Of a stretch of DNA of 64,000 nucleotides, positions 24,982 through 33,504 are shown piece after piece (within the stretch, counting starts at the first letter, position 1; each line of letters begins with the position of its first letter). The position numbers were made by a program, and so were the translations under genes. Under the pieces are notes generated by a model that saw nothing but the letters and a program-made list of their open reading frames with translations, made no database searches and had not been told where the DNA came from. Origin of the DNA: Pseudoxanthomonas composti (GTDB taxonomy: Bacteria; Pseudomonadota; Gammaproteobacteria; Xanthomonadales; Xanthomonadaceae); the NCBI RefSeq assembly GCF_004122095.1, contig NZ_SAWZ01000002.1, positions 248,001-312,000 of the forward strand, written 5' to 3'.

Positions 24982-26550
24982 ATGACGCTGCAGTTCGATA
25001 ACCGCTTTCTCGCCGCCTTGCCGGGCGACCCCTCCCAGGCCGTGGGCATCCGCCAGGTGCGCGGCGCGCTGTGGTCGCAGGTGCTGCCCACCGCCGTGGC
25101 CGCACCGCGCACGCTGGCGGTCAACGTGCCTCTGGCCTTGCAGCTGGGGCTGGAGGAAGACTTCCTGCAGTCGCCGGCCTTCGCCGAAGTCTTCGGCGGC
25201 AATGCGCTGTTGCAGGGCATGCAGCCCTGGGCGAGCAACTACGGCGGGCACCAGTTCGGCCACTGGGCCGGGCAGCTGGGCGATGGCCGCGCGATCAGCC
25301 TGGGTGAGGTGGTGGATGTCCACGGGCAGCACCAGGAGCTGCAGCTCAAGGGCGCCGGGCCCACGCCTTACTCGCGCCATGCCGACGGGCGCGCCGTGCT
25401 GCGCTCGTCCATCCGCGAGTTCCTGTGCAGCGAGGCGATGCACCACCTCGGCGTGCCGACCACGCGCGCGCTGAGCCTGGTGGCCACCGGCGATGCGGTG
25501 GTGCGCGACATGTTCTACGACGGCCATCCCAAGGCCGAGCAGGGCGCCATCGTCTGCCGGGTCGCGCCCTCGTTCCTGCGTTTCGGGCACTTCGAGCTGC
25601 CCGCCTCGCGCGATGACATCCCACTGCTGCGCAGCCTGCTGGACTTCACCCTGCGCACGCAGGCGCCGGACCTGGCCGGGCAGGGCGCGCAGGGCGATGC
25701 CGAATGGTTCGGGCGGGTCTGCGAACGCACGGCGCTGATGGTGGCGCACTGGATGCGCGTGGGATTCGTGCATGGGGTGATGAACACCGACAACATGTCC
25801 GTGCTGGGGCTAACCATCGACTACGGGCCCTATGGCTGGATCGACGACTACGACCCGGACTGGACGCCGAACACCACCGATGCGCAGGGACGGCGCTACC
25901 GCTACGGCTGGCAGCCGCGCATCGCCTATTGGAACCTGTCGCGGCTGGCGATGGCGCTGTCGCCCTTGTTCGAGTCGGCCGAGCCGCTGCAGGCAGGGCT
26001 GGAGCGTTACCAGCTGGCTTACGCACAGGCCGAGCAGTCGCTCAGCGCCGGCAAGCTTGGGCTGTCCCAGTGCGATGCGCGCGATATGGAGCTGATGACC
26101 GAGTTGCAGGTGTTGATGCAGTCCAGCCAGGCCGACATGACCCGGCTGTTCCGTCGCTTGGGCGATCTACCCCTGCAGACGCTGGATGCCAGTGCGCTGG
26201 AAGGCCAGCCGACAGTGGACGCCTTCTACGCGCCGCTGGATGAGGCCGCACGCCAGCAGTGGAACGATTGGCTGGCGCGCTATCGCCAGCGCTGCCAGGC
26301 CGATGCGCTCTCGCCTGAAGCACGGCAGGCGCGCATGCGCGCGCACAATCCGCGCTACGTGCTGCGCAACTATCTGGCGCAACAGGCGATCGACCGCGCC
26401 GAGGCGGGCGACCTGGGCGGCGTGCATCGCCTGATGGAAGTGCTGCAACGTCCGTACGAGGACCAGCCCGGGGCGGAGGCATTCGATGCGCTGCGCCCGG
26501 ACTGGGCGCGCGAGAAGGCCGGCTGCTCGATGCTGTCATGCAGCTCCTGA
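24982..26550 (+). CDS. selO: SelO/YdiU protein adenylyltransferase
   Basis: A 522-residue pseudokinase of the SelO family, which transfers AMP to Ser/Thr/Tyr of target proteins and helps oxidative-stress tolerance. Visible blocks are [40 protein letters not shown] (nucleotide binding), and [22 protein letters not shown] (the inverted kinase catalytic/metal region with its Asp and Asn). The C-terminus ends in CSS, where bacterial members carry the conserved Cys that is selenocysteine in animals, so the protein is full length. ATG 24982 is preferred; a TTG at 24964 would add six residues. Confidence 0.92.
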   Translation: MTLQFDNRFLAALPGDPSQAVGIRQVRGALWSQVLPTAVAAPRTLAVNVPLALQLGLEEDFLQSPAFAEVFGGNALLQGMQPWASNYGGHQFGHWAGQLGDGRAISLGEVVDVHGQHQELQLKGAGPTPYSRHADGRAVLRSSIREFLCSEAMHHLGVPTTRALSLVATGDAVVRDMFYDGHPKAEQGAIVCRVAPSFLRFGHFELPASRDDIPLLRSLLDFTLRTQAPDLAGQGAQGDAEWFGRVCERTALMVAHWMRVGFVHGVMNTDNMSVLGLTIDYGPYGWIDDYDPDWTPNTTDAQGRRYRYGWQPRIAYWNLSRLAMALSPLFESAEPLQAGLERYQLAYAQAEQSLSAGKLGLSQCDARDMELMTELQVLMQSSQADMTRLFRRLGDLPLQTLDASALEGQPTVDAFYAPLDEAARQQWNDWLARYRQRCQADALSPEARQARMRAHNPRYVLRNYLAQQAIDRAEAGDLGGVHRLMEVLQRPYEDQPGAEAFDALRPDWAREKAGCSMLSCSS

Positions 26551-26640
26551 GAGGCGCGCATGCAGGGTGCGTCTGTTGCGGGTCCTGCAGGGCGCTAGCA
26601 TGTGCCGCTGTCGCCCCGTTCTTTCTGCATCAGGATCGCC

Positions 26641-27177
26641 ATGTGTAATACCGCCCCCCGCCGTGCCTGGACCGACCTGGTCCGCGACGTGCCGGATTTC
26701 CCCAAGCCGGGGATCCGCTTCAAGGACATCACGCCCGCCTTGGCCGATCCGCAAGGCTTGGCGCAGGTCGTCGAGGCGCTCATCGCGCCCTGGCACGGCG
26801 CTGGCGTGCAGGCCGTGGTCGGTATCGAGGCGCGGGGCTTCATCCTGGGCGCGGCCATGGCGCAGGCGCTGGGAGCGGGCTTCGTGGCCATGCGCAAGCC
26901 CGGCAAGCTGCCGGCGCGCACGCTCTCGCAGTCCTATGGCCTGGAGTACGGCAAGGACTGCCTGGAGGTCCACGAGGACGCCCTGCCGGCAGGCACGCGC
27001 GTGGTGATCGTAGACGATGTGCTGGCCACCGGCGGCACGCTCGGCGCGGCGCTGGCCCTGTGCGCGCGCCTGCGGCTGGACGTGCAGGGCATCGGCGTGC
27101 TGATCGAGCTGGAAGCGCTGGCCGGCCGTGCGCGCCTGCCGGCACAGGTGCGCATCGAGACCGCGCTGCGGGTGTGA
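26641..27177 (+). CDS. apt: adenine phosphoribosyltransferase
   Basis: A 178-residue type I phosphoribosyltransferase that salvages adenine to AMP using PRPP. The family N-terminus VRDVPDFPKPGIRFKDITP is followed by GIEARGFILGAAMA and the PRPP-binding loop VVIVDDVLATGGT (residues 121-133, with D125-D126). ATG 26641 is chosen because AGGA lies 5 bases upstream; the frame is open further upstream. It is a single-gene unit followed by a palindromic element. Confidence 0.93.
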   Translation: MCNTAPRRAWTDLVRDVPDFPKPGIRFKDITPALADPQGLAQVVEALIAPWHGAGVQAVVGIEARGFILGAAMAQALGAGFVAMRKPGKLPARTLSQSYGLEYGKDCLEVHEDALPAGTRVVIVDDVLATGGTLGAALALCARLRLDVQGIGVLIELEALAGRARLPAQVRIETALRV

Positions 27178-27218
27178 GTGCCTTCGGGCGCGCTGTGCGC
27201 TTCAGACGCGGCGCTTTC

Positions 27219-27285
27219 GTGGGAGCCGATTCATCGGCGAAGGGGCATGACCGGGAAAGCCCATCGCCGATGAATCGGCTCCCAC
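27219..27285. repeat. REP doublet (REPIN-like) element
   Basis: Two perfectly complementary 22-base arms (27219-27240 and 27264-27285; left arm starts GTGGGAGCCGATTCATCGGC) flank a 23-base spacer. Each arm also has internal symmetry (GCCGAT...ATCGGC). This is the layout of REPINs, non-autonomous elements mobilised by RAYT transposases. No RAYT gene is in the window. It lies between apt and the convergent dbpA gene. Confidence 0.8.
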
Positions 27286-27367
27286 AGGTTGCAGGTCCCA
27301 CTTCTAAGTGCCGCGATGCCAGTGCGAAGCCCGCTGCTGGCGACCGGCCGCCGTGGCGATCAGCCGG

Positions 27368-28738
27368 TCACAGCTGGCGTACGCGGAAGCGCCGGTTCTT
27401 GATGCGGCCTTCGGACAGGCGCGTCAACGCCTTGCCGGCCTGCGTGCGCGCGATGGCCACGTAGGAGCGGGTCGGGAAGATGGCGATCTTGCCGATCGCC
27501 GCGGCCTGCAAGCCGGCATCGCCGGTCAACGCGCCGAGGATGTCGCCCGGGCGCAGCTTGTCGGTCTTGCCGCCGTCGATGCGCAAGGTGGCCATCGGCG
27601 CGGGCGGGGCGCTGCCGGGCCTGGGCGCGCTGGCCGGGCGCAGGCGCGGCAGCGGTGCGCCGTGCAGCTCCTCGATGCGTTCCAGGCGTGGCAGGTCGCG
27701 CGGGGCGCACAGGCTGATCGCCGTGCCCGAACGCCCGGCGCGTCCGGTGCGGCCGATGCGATGGGTGTAGGTCTCCGCATCGCTGGGCAGGTCGTAATTG
27801 ATCACCAGGTCCACGATGTCCACGTCCAGCCCGCGCGCGGCCACGTCGCTGGCGACCAGTACGTTGGCGCTGCCGTTGGCGAAGCGCACCAGCACCTCCT
27901 CGCGGTCGCGCTGCTCCAGATCGCCATGCAGGGCCAGCGCCGAGAAGCCGAAGTGGCGCAGGGACTGGGCCACCTCGTCGGCGTCCTTGCGCTGGTTGCA
28001 GAACACGATGGCAGCGGTCGGGGCATGGCGCGCCAACAGCCCGGCCAGCACGGTCTGCCGCTGCGCCGGATCGATCTCCACCAGATGCTGCTCGATCACC
28101 GGAGCGGCCTGGGCGGCGTCGGCGGACAGCTCCAGCGGGGTCTTGAGAAAGGCCTGCGCCAGCACGCGGATGGGCTCGGGGAAGGTGGCCGAGAACAGCA
28201 GGCCCTGGCGGGTGGCCGGCGTGCGCTTGACGATGTCGCGGATGGCCTCCTCGAAGCCCATGTCCAGCATGCGGTCGGCCTCGTCCAGCACCAGCACGCG
28301 CAGGCGCGCAAGATGCAGGGCACGCTTGACCAGCAGCTCCTGCAGGCGGCCGGGCGTGCCCACCACGACGTGCGGGTCGTGCTCCAGCGAGGCCAGCTGC
28401 GGCTCCAGCGCCATGCCGCCGCACAGCAGCGAGATCTTCAGGTTGCTCAGCCCGGTGCCGAGCGTACGCAGCTGGCGGGCGACCTGATCGGCCAGCTCCC
28501 GAGTCGGGCAGATCACCAGCGCCTGGGTGGACACCTGCGCCAGATCGATCTGCTGCAGCAGTCCGAGTCCGAAGGCGGCGGTCTTGCCGCTGCCGGTCGG
28601 GGCCTGGGCGATCAGGTCCTGACCTTGCAGGATGACCGGTAGGGCCTGGGATTGAATGGGCGTAGGCGTGGTGTAGCCCAGTGCCTGCAGGCCGGGGAGC
28701 AGCTGCGGGGACAGGCCGAAGGTATCGAAGGAATCCAT
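27368..28738 (-). CDS. dbpA: DEAD-box ATP-dependent RNA helicase DbpA
   Basis: A 456-residue DEAD-box helicase. Helicase core motifs are present: PTPIQSQALPVILQGQD (Q motif), APTGSGKT (motif I), PTRELADQ, VLDEADRM (DEAD), SATFP, and HRIGRTGRAG (motif VI). The last 70-odd residues (MATLRIDGGKTDKLRPGDILGALTG onward) form the DbpA C-terminal RNA-binding domain that recognises hairpin 92 of 23S rRNA, so a role in large-subunit assembly is expected. Start 28738 (MDSFDTFGLSPQLL) matches the family. Confidence 0.92.
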   Translation of the reverse strand: MDSFDTFGLSPQLLPGLQALGYTTPTPIQSQALPVILQGQDLIAQAPTGSGKTAAFGLGLLQQIDLAQVSTQALVICPTRELADQVARQLRTLGTGLSNLKISLLCGGMALEPQLASLEHDPHVVVGTPGRLQELLVKRALHLARLRVLVLDEADRMLDMGFEEAIRDIVKRTPATRQGLLFSATFPEPIRVLAQAFLKTPLELSADAAQAAPVIEQHLVEIDPAQRQTVLAGLLARHAPTAAIVFCNQRKDADEVAQSLRHFGFSALALHGDLEQRDREEVLVRFANGSANVLVASDVAARGLDVDIVDLVINYDLPSDAETYTHRIGRTGRAGRSGTAISLCAPRDLPRLERIEELHGAPLPRLRPASAPRPGSAPPAPMATLRIDGGKTDKLRPGDILGALTGDAGLQAAAIGKIAIFPTRSYVAIARTQAGKALTRLSEGRIKNRRFRVRQL

Positions 28739-28776
28739 GCGCGCATGATCGCAGTCTGGCGCCGCGATCGCACGGA

Positions 28777-29220
28777 TCACAACGCCGGTGCGCGCCGCAT
28801 GGCCTCGAAATCGGCGTCGCGCAGCGCCAGGAAGGCCCAGAACGGCACCCCACGCGCCAGCCAGGCCGCCTGGACCTGGTCGAGCATGCCGATCAGCGCG
28901 TCGAAATCCTGCTCATCGGTGTCGTGCATCTCGCCGGCGCCATCGAACAGCAGCACATACCCGCGGGCACCCAGCCAGTGCAGATCGCGCAGGGCCTCGG
29001 ACAGGGCATCCCAGCTGCGCCCGGCAGCCACCGGCGCATCCACCGAGACGGCGATGCGCAGCAGCAGGGTCGCGCGGTCGCCGATGCCGGACAGGTCCAC
29101 GCGTCGGACCTCCAGTTGCGCGGCATGGGCATGGCGCGACATCAGGTCCAGCTCGTCCAGCGCGACATAGAAAACCCCCGCATGCGCGGGATTGGCCAGC
29201 TCGGGATCGAAGCCTTGCAT
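28777..29220 (-). CDS. barstar-family (ribonuclease inhibitor-like) protein
   Basis: A 147-residue protein with a barstar-like domain in its C-terminal two thirds: VEVRRVDLSGIGD-type strand, then SWDALSEALRDLHWLGARGYVLLFDGAG and DFDALIGMLDQVQAAW. In barstar this fold inhibits barnase-type secreted ribonucleases. No barnase-like gene lies next to it, so it is an orphan here; it may protect against a ribonuclease encoded elsewhere or from competitors, or have another partner. Start at 29220 is the ATG nearest the family N-terminus; the frame is open to 29283. It is 38 bp upstream of dbpA, same strand. Confidence 0.7.
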   Translation of the reverse strand: MQGFDPELANPAHAGVFYVALDELDLMSRHAHAAQLEVRRVDLSGIGDRATLLLRIAVSVDAPVAAGRSWDALSEALRDLHWLGARGYVLLFDGAGEMHDTDEQDFDALIGMLDQVQAAWLARGVPFWAFLALRDADFEAMRRAPAL

Positions 29221-29858
29221 CAGGACACCCCACCATGCGGCCGGGACAACAGGTCTTGCATATACGCTCGCTGCGGGAGGCACGACGCGGAGACTCCATC
29301 CCCGACCATGCCACGATCACAGAACGCAACATCATGTCCGCGTCCTCGCTTCGCCGGGGCCATCCCTGCAGGGCACCGGCGGGGGCGCCACATCCATGCG
29401 GACAGGACCGGCACGCACGCGCCCGTCCTGCTCGACATGCTGTCGATGTGATTCCCCTTCGCCAGGGTCATGCCCTCCCACCCGGTCCAGCGCGTGAAGC
29501 GCATCGTCCCGGAAAGGCCGAAGCCTGCATGTGTCGAGGGCATGTCCTCGGCGAACGCAGGATGCTGGCACAGCCGGACGTCAAAAAGCCACGCACCTCG
29601 TTGGCAGATTGCAGCGCGCCCGCGCGCTCGAAGCAATCGCCATCATGCATTGGTGCCGTGCCGCAAACACCGGAACGTGAACAACGCCTTGTCAGGCATG
29701 ACTTTTGGCCTATCCTCGCGCCGTGTTGCGAAGCACCTTCACCATGGCCGTCGTGGACATCGATGCATCGGCGACAATACACATCGGCATGGCCTTCCAG
29801 GCATGCGCCCCCACTCCCGCGGCGATGCCACATCGCCCAGCTTCGACCGAGAGAACCG
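29221..29858. other. 638-bp region without a supported gene
   Basis: Between the divergent barstar-like and rhomboid genes. Reading frames here give Cys/Arg/Ala-rich products without recognisable domains. I looked specifically for a barnase-type ribonuclease on the minus strand and did not find one. A promoter for the rhomboid gene is visible at 29689-29716. Confidence 0.5.
29689..29716 (+). promoter_or_regulatory. sigma70-type promoter for rhomboid gene
   Basis: TTGTCA (29689-29694) and TATCCT (29711-29716) are separated by 16 bp, a good match to -35/-10 elements. The transcript would have a leader of about 135 bases before the rhomboid ATG. Confidence 0.5.
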
Positions 29859-30473
29859 ATGCCCATCGCCACGTACGCCCTGATCGCCCTCACCGCCGTG
29901 GTGTCCTGGGTCGCTTTTAACCAGCGCAAGCTGGCCGACCGGCTGATCCTGTGGCCGCCGGCCGTGCACCGGCACAAGCAGTACGACCGGCTGCTGACCT
30001 ATGGCTTCATCCACGCTGATTTCCTGCACCTGTTCTTCAACATGATCACACTGTATTTCTTCGGCGGGCAGATCGAGGCGGTGATGGGGCAATGGTCCGG
30101 CCCATGGACGTATCCGCTGTTCTACCTGTCGGCGCTGGTGGTCTCGATCCTGCCCAGCTACCTGAAGAACCAGAACAACCCGAACTACCTCAGCCTGGGC
30201 GCCTCCGGGGCAGTCTCGGCGGTGCTGTTCTCCTTCATCCTGCTGGCGCCCTGGCAGTTGATCTTCGTGTTCTTCATCCCGATGCCGGCCTTCGTGTTCG
30301 CGGTGGTCTACGTGGGCTACAGCATCTGGATGGACCGGCGCGGCGGCGACCGCATCAATCACAGCGCGCACCTGGCGGGCGCGGCCTACGGCGTGATGTT
30401 CATGCTGATCATGCGGCCGCAGGTGTTGGGGCACTTCCTCGATGCCTTAATGCACCCCAGCTTCGGGCGTTGA
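29859..30473 (+). CDS. rhomboid-family intramembrane serine protease
   Basis: A 204-residue membrane protease with six transmembrane segments. The rhomboid signatures are present: LTYGFIHADFLHLFFNMITLYFFG (His and Asn of the oxyanion region), GASG with catalytic S116 (LSLGASGAVSAVLFSF), and H171 in NHSAHLAGAAYG. It cuts substrates within the lipid bilayer; the substrate is unknown. ATG 29859 follows GAGAACC and gives the expected first transmembrane helix. Confidence 0.9.
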   Translation: MPIATYALIALTAVVSWVAFNQRKLADRLILWPPAVHRHKQYDRLLTYGFIHADFLHLFFNMITLYFFGGQIEAVMGQWSGPWTYPLFYLSALVVSILPSYLKNQNNPNYLSLGASGAVSAVLFSFILLAPWQLIFVFFIPMPAFVFAVVYVGYSIWMDRRGGDRINHSAHLAGAAYGVMFMLIMRPQVLGHFLDALMHPSFGR

Positions 30474-30549
30474 CCCTGGCCGGAATCACGGCTGGTGAAT
30501 GTTTTCCGTGGTAACTCGGGCCGCGTGTGAGCAACCAGGAGCCCGATCT

Positions 30550-31260
30550 ATGGCAACACGCGCACGCAAGGCCCCCGTTGGTAAGACGGCAAGCAAGGCG
30601 GTCAAGAAGGCCGCTGCGTCACAGCAGGCGTCCAAGAAGACTGAGAAGAGCGCCACGAAGAAGACAGCCAAGCACGTCGCCGATGTGCCGCAGGCCAAGA
30701 AATCGGCGATCAAGAAAGCGACTGCTCGCAAAGCCACCACGCCCGAAGCAGTTGGCAAGAAGACCGCGGCCAAGGCAGTCGTCAAGACCGCGGCCAAGAC
30801 CGTCAAAAAGACCGCCTCCGGGGCCGCGGCGGGCAAGGCAACGCCAGGCAAGCGGAGCACCGAGCGCGCTGTCGCGGCAAACGATGCCACGCGTGCGGGC
30901 AGGGCGGCCGCTGCCGGCAAGGCGTCGAAGGGCAGGGCCAGCAGCACGGTCCCGGTAGCTAAGCAGGCCGGTGCGAAGCCCTCGCTTTCGGCTTCCAAGC
31001 CTCGCGCCAAGCGCAAGGTGACCCCAGACCAGGCCTTGAGGAAAACCAAGGAGTTGCTGGCCGCCAAGCAGGAACAGGACCGCCAGGTCCAGCCTTGGCA
31101 GTTGCTGGATGAGCATCCGCCCACCGAGCCAGGCTTCCAGCCGCACGAAGCGGCCGCGGCCGCCAACGAGCTGCACTTGGCCGAGACTCGGGCCAAGGCC
31201 ATCCAGGGCAGCGCCGGGACCCAGGACCGTCGCAACCAGGGCAGGCGCGATCACCGCTGA
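30550..31260 (+). CDS. histone H1-like Lys/Ala-rich protein
   Basis: A 236-residue very basic low-complexity protein. About two thirds consists of Lys-Lys-Thr/Ala repeats (KKAAASQQASKK, TAAKAVVKTAAKTVKK), resembling the C-terminal tail of eukaryotic histone H1 and bacterial AlgP/HctB-like proteins that compact DNA. The C-terminal 75 residues are different: VTPDQALRKTKELLAAKQEQDR and PWQLLDEHPPTEPGFQPHEAA, which may be a separate conserved segment. ATG 30550 is preceded by AGGAG with 8-base spacing. A nucleoid or stress role is inferred from composition. Repeats make replication slippage and length variation between strains likely. Confidence 0.75.
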   Translation: MATRARKAPVGKTASKAVKKAAASQQASKKTEKSATKKTAKHVADVPQAKKSAIKKATARKATTPEAVGKKTAAKAVVKTAAKTVKKTASGAAAGKATPGKRSTERAVAANDATRAGRAAAAGKASKGRASSTVPVAKQAGAKPSLSASKPRAKRKVTPDQALRKTKELLAAKQEQDRQVQPWQLLDEHPPTEPGFQPHEAAAAANELHLAETRAKAIQGSAGTQDRRNQGRRDHR

Positions 31261-31275
31261 GTGGGCGCAAAAAAG

Positions 31276-31306
31276 CGCCGCGGACAAGGGTTGCCTGTCC
31301 GCGGCG
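31276..31306. terminator. bidirectional hairpin terminator
   Basis: CGCCGCGGACA and TGTCCGCGGCG form a perfect 11-bp stem with a 9-base loop. An A6 run lies just left of it, so it terminates best for leftward transcription, and it also ends the rightward histone-like gene. Confidence 0.7.
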
Positions 31307-31346
31307 TTGAGGGATTCGATGTCGCCGAATCTAAAGAACTAAGCTG

Positions 31347-31538
31347 TCAGCCGATGCTTGCGGTCTGGTCGGCCGATTCGCCCTCGCCATAGGTGGAGAG
31401 CAGGCCGTCGTAGACAGCTTTATTGAGCCTTTCGAATTCCCATTCTTCGGTGTTGCCGGTGACCACGAGTTGGTACAGGCCTTCCAGCAGCGTGAAATCG
31501 CTGGGAAGGTGAGGTGTGCTGGCGTCGTTGAGACTCAT
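31347..31538 (-). CDS. small hypothetical protein
   Basis: A 63-residue acidic protein, MSLNDASTPHLPSDFTLLEG then LYQLVVTGNTEEWEFERLNKAVYDGLL. I recognise no family. It has a purine-rich AGGGGG 11 bases before ATG 31538 and ends near a terminator. The composition (Trp, Phe, ordered helix) suggests a folded peptide rather than a random frame. A start further upstream at 31580 is possible. Confidence 0.5.
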   Translation of the reverse strand: MSLNDASTPHLPSDFTLLEGLYQLVVTGNTEEWEFERLNKAVYDGLLSTYGEGESADQTASIG

Positions 31539-31740
31539 CGATCTACATCCCCCTGTGGCTATGCTTCCTTTGCGGGACATCGACGCATGGAGCGTGCCAA
31601 CCCGTTCGGTTAGGAGAAATGTTCACTGGTTCGCATTCAGGCAAGGCTGCGCCGCAGGAATGTGACGCAATGGGTCAGCCCTGTCGCTTTCGTCACCTGC
31701 GGGCGCTGACAATGGGCGCCATCACCTGCCGAGGCACGCC

Positions 31741-32040
31741 ATGGTTACCGATCCATCGTCCCCGTCCGCCACCCCGCAGCACCAGCCGGGGCGGCATCGC
31801 TTCGTGTTCGTTCGCGAGGATGGGGAAGCCGAGCTGACCTATCACCTGGACCCAGCCGGCGCGCTGGTGGTGGACCATACGTTCGTCCCCGATGCCTGGC
31901 GCGGCCAGGGCATCGCGGCGCTGTTGATGGGGGCCTGCGTGGACCATGCCATCGCCCAGGGGCTGAAAGTCGTGCCGCGGTGCTCCTACGCCGCGGTGTT
32001 CCTGGACAGGCACCCGGAGCTGGCGGAGCGGGTGAGCTGA
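31741..32040 (+). CDS. GNAT-like acetyltransferase (YjdJ/COG2388 type)
   Basis: A 99-residue minimal acetyltransferase-fold protein. The central HTFVPDAWRGQGIAALLMGACVDHA (residues 46-70) contains the acetyl-CoA binding RGQGIA motif, and CSYAAVFLDRHPEL is the conserved C-terminal strand and helix. These short proteins lack the full GNAT N-terminus; their substrate is unknown. The stop codon overlaps by one base the ATG of the following lipoprotein gene (TGATG). Confidence 0.82.
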   Translation: MVTDPSSPSATPQHQPGRHRFVFVREDGEAELTYHLDPAGALVVDHTFVPDAWRGQGIAALLMGACVDHAIAQGLKVVPRCSYAAVFLDRHPELAERVS

Positions 32041-32933
32041 TGGGCAGGGCAGTCTGGGCAGGGCACAAGCCCTTGAACGCCACGCTGTTGGTGGCGCTGG
32101 CGCTTGGATTGGGCGCTTGTCGGAAGGAAGCCGAGGCGCCGTCCCAGCCCTCCGCAGCGGCGCAGCAAGCCTCACCGCAACCGATGGAGGAGGGCGCGCC
32201 GGCCACCGTGGACCAGCCTGCGGTGCCCGAGTTGAAGGACACCTTCGAGTCTTCCGCGTCCTACATTTTCGGGGTGAGCTACGCGCCGGGTATCAACCAG
32301 TACCCAGGGTTGGCCCGGCATGTCTGGAATTATGTCCAGGCCGCGCGCAAAGACACCGAGGTCGCCGCCGGAGACGGTCCGCAGGCTGGCGCGGGCAACG
32401 CGCCGCACGAGCTGTCCCTGACCTTCAGCCAGGTGATCAAGACGCCGGACCTGGTGGTGATCGCCGCCGATGGCAACCGCTACACCGGCGGCGCCCACGG
32501 CGAGCCCCTGGTCGAACGCTACGTCTGGCTGCCGAAACAGGACCGGCTGCTCGACGCGGCGAGCCTGATCCCCGACGCGGCGGGTTGGCAGGCGGTGAGC
32601 GCGGCGGCGCGTGAATCGCTGCGCACTGCGGTCTCGCTGCGCGCCGACGCCGAGTCGCTGCCTCCGGAACAACGCGAGCAGATGGTGCGACAGGCCGGCA
32701 AGATGATCGACGAGGGCACCGAACCCGATCCAGCCAACTTCACGCGCTTCGTGCCGGTGCTCGATGCTAATGGCAAGGTCACCGCGCTGCGGTTCGTGTT
32801 TCCGCCCTACCAGGTCGGGCCCTACGCCGAAGGCACGCAGCAGGTCGAGGTCCCCGCGGCGGTACTGTTGCCGCACGTGGCCCCCGACTACCGCGGCCTG
32901 TTTACCGGCGGCGCACCTGCCGTCGCCAACTGA
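32040..32933 (+). CDS. lipoprotein with RsiV/DUF3298-like domain
   Basis: A 297-residue lipoprotein. The signal ends at lipobox LGAC (TLLVALALGLGAC). After a Pro/Ala/Gln-rich linker, the mature part has a DUF4163/DUF3298 (PdaC/RsiV-type) arrangement: LSLTFSQVIKTPDLVVIAADGNRYTGGAHG, then FTRFVPVLDANGKVTALRFVFPPYQVGPYAEGTQQVEVP. In Bacillus RsiV this fold binds lysozyme; in Gram-negative bacteria the role is unknown. Its start codon overlaps the stop of the acetyltransferase gene. Confidence 0.78.
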   Translation: MGRAVWAGHKPLNATLLVALALGLGACRKEAEAPSQPSAAAQQASPQPMEEGAPATVDQPAVPELKDTFESSASYIFGVSYAPGINQYPGLARHVWNYVQAARKDTEVAAGDGPQAGAGNAPHELSLTFSQVIKTPDLVVIAADGNRYTGGAHGEPLVERYVWLPKQDRLLDAASLIPDAAGWQAVSAAARESLRTAVSLRADAESLPPEQREQMVRQAGKMIDEGTEPDPANFTRFVPVLDANGKVTALRFVFPPYQVGPYAEGTQQVEVPAAVLLPHVAPDYRGLFTGGAPAVAN

Positions 32934-33021
32934 ACGGCGCTGCAGCGCGCAATGCGGGCTTCAGGGGATGTGAATCGGCCAGGGACTAGGGTGAGGGCAT
33001 CGCAGTAAGCAGGAGCTTTCC

Positions 33022-33423
33022 ATGCACAAGCCTTCCCGCAGGCCGATCACGCTGGCCACCGTGCTGGCGATCGCTGCGACCTCGCCGATGGCGCATGCGC
33101 AAACGGCCAGGCCGCAGGATCCCAACGCGCCGCGGCTGAGCGTGCCGGCCCCTCAGCGCCCGGCCACGCCGCGCCTGGCCGATGACGCCGCAAAGCGTGC
33201 GGTGCCCCCGGCCATCCCCCGTAGCGGTCCGGCGACGTTGAAGGACCAGGCACCGCGCAAGCCCGAGGCTGTCAAGCCAGCGACACCGGGCGTGGTCACC
33301 GACAGAGCCGGTCAGCCCATCTCCGGCGCCGTGGAAGTGGGGACCAACCGCGTCCTGGACCCGCGCACCGGGCAGATCCACAGCACCGTCCCCACCGCCA
33401 GTGGCGCGCAGGTCATCGACTGA
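33022..33423 (+). CDS. small secreted Pro/Ala-rich protein
   Basis: A 133-residue exported protein. The signal peptide (TLATVLAIAATSPMAHAQ) is followed by a disordered, Pro-rich middle and a C-terminal segment GQPISGAVEVGTNRVLDPRTGQIHSTVP that may form a few strands. No known family is recognised. AGGAGC precedes ATG 33022. The gene stands alone and is convergent with the large peptidase gene. Confidence 0.65.
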   Translation: MHKPSRRPITLATVLAIAATSPMAHAQTARPQDPNAPRLSVPAPQRPATPRLADDAAKRAVPPAIPRSGPATLKDQAPRKPEAVKPATPGVVTDRAGQPISGAVEVGTNRVLDPRTGQIHSTVPTASGAQVID

Positions 33424-33455
33424 CGCGCAGGGCCTGAAGCACCGCCTGAAACGAC

Positions 33456-33479
33456 GAAGCCGCAAAGATCCGCGGCTTC
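33456..33479. terminator. hairpin between convergent genes
   Basis: GAAGCCGC and GCGGCTTC form an 8-bp stem with an 8-base loop between the secreted-protein gene and the peptidase gene, followed by TTCTTCGC. Confidence 0.6.
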
Positions 33480-33504
33480 TTCGCATGCGAGGCAGGGGAC
33501 GAGC

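Noticed and set aside
29221-29858. A barnase-type ribonuclease partner of the barstar-like gene
   Set aside because: No frame on either strand has a ribonuclease motif or a signal peptide followed by a small basic domain.
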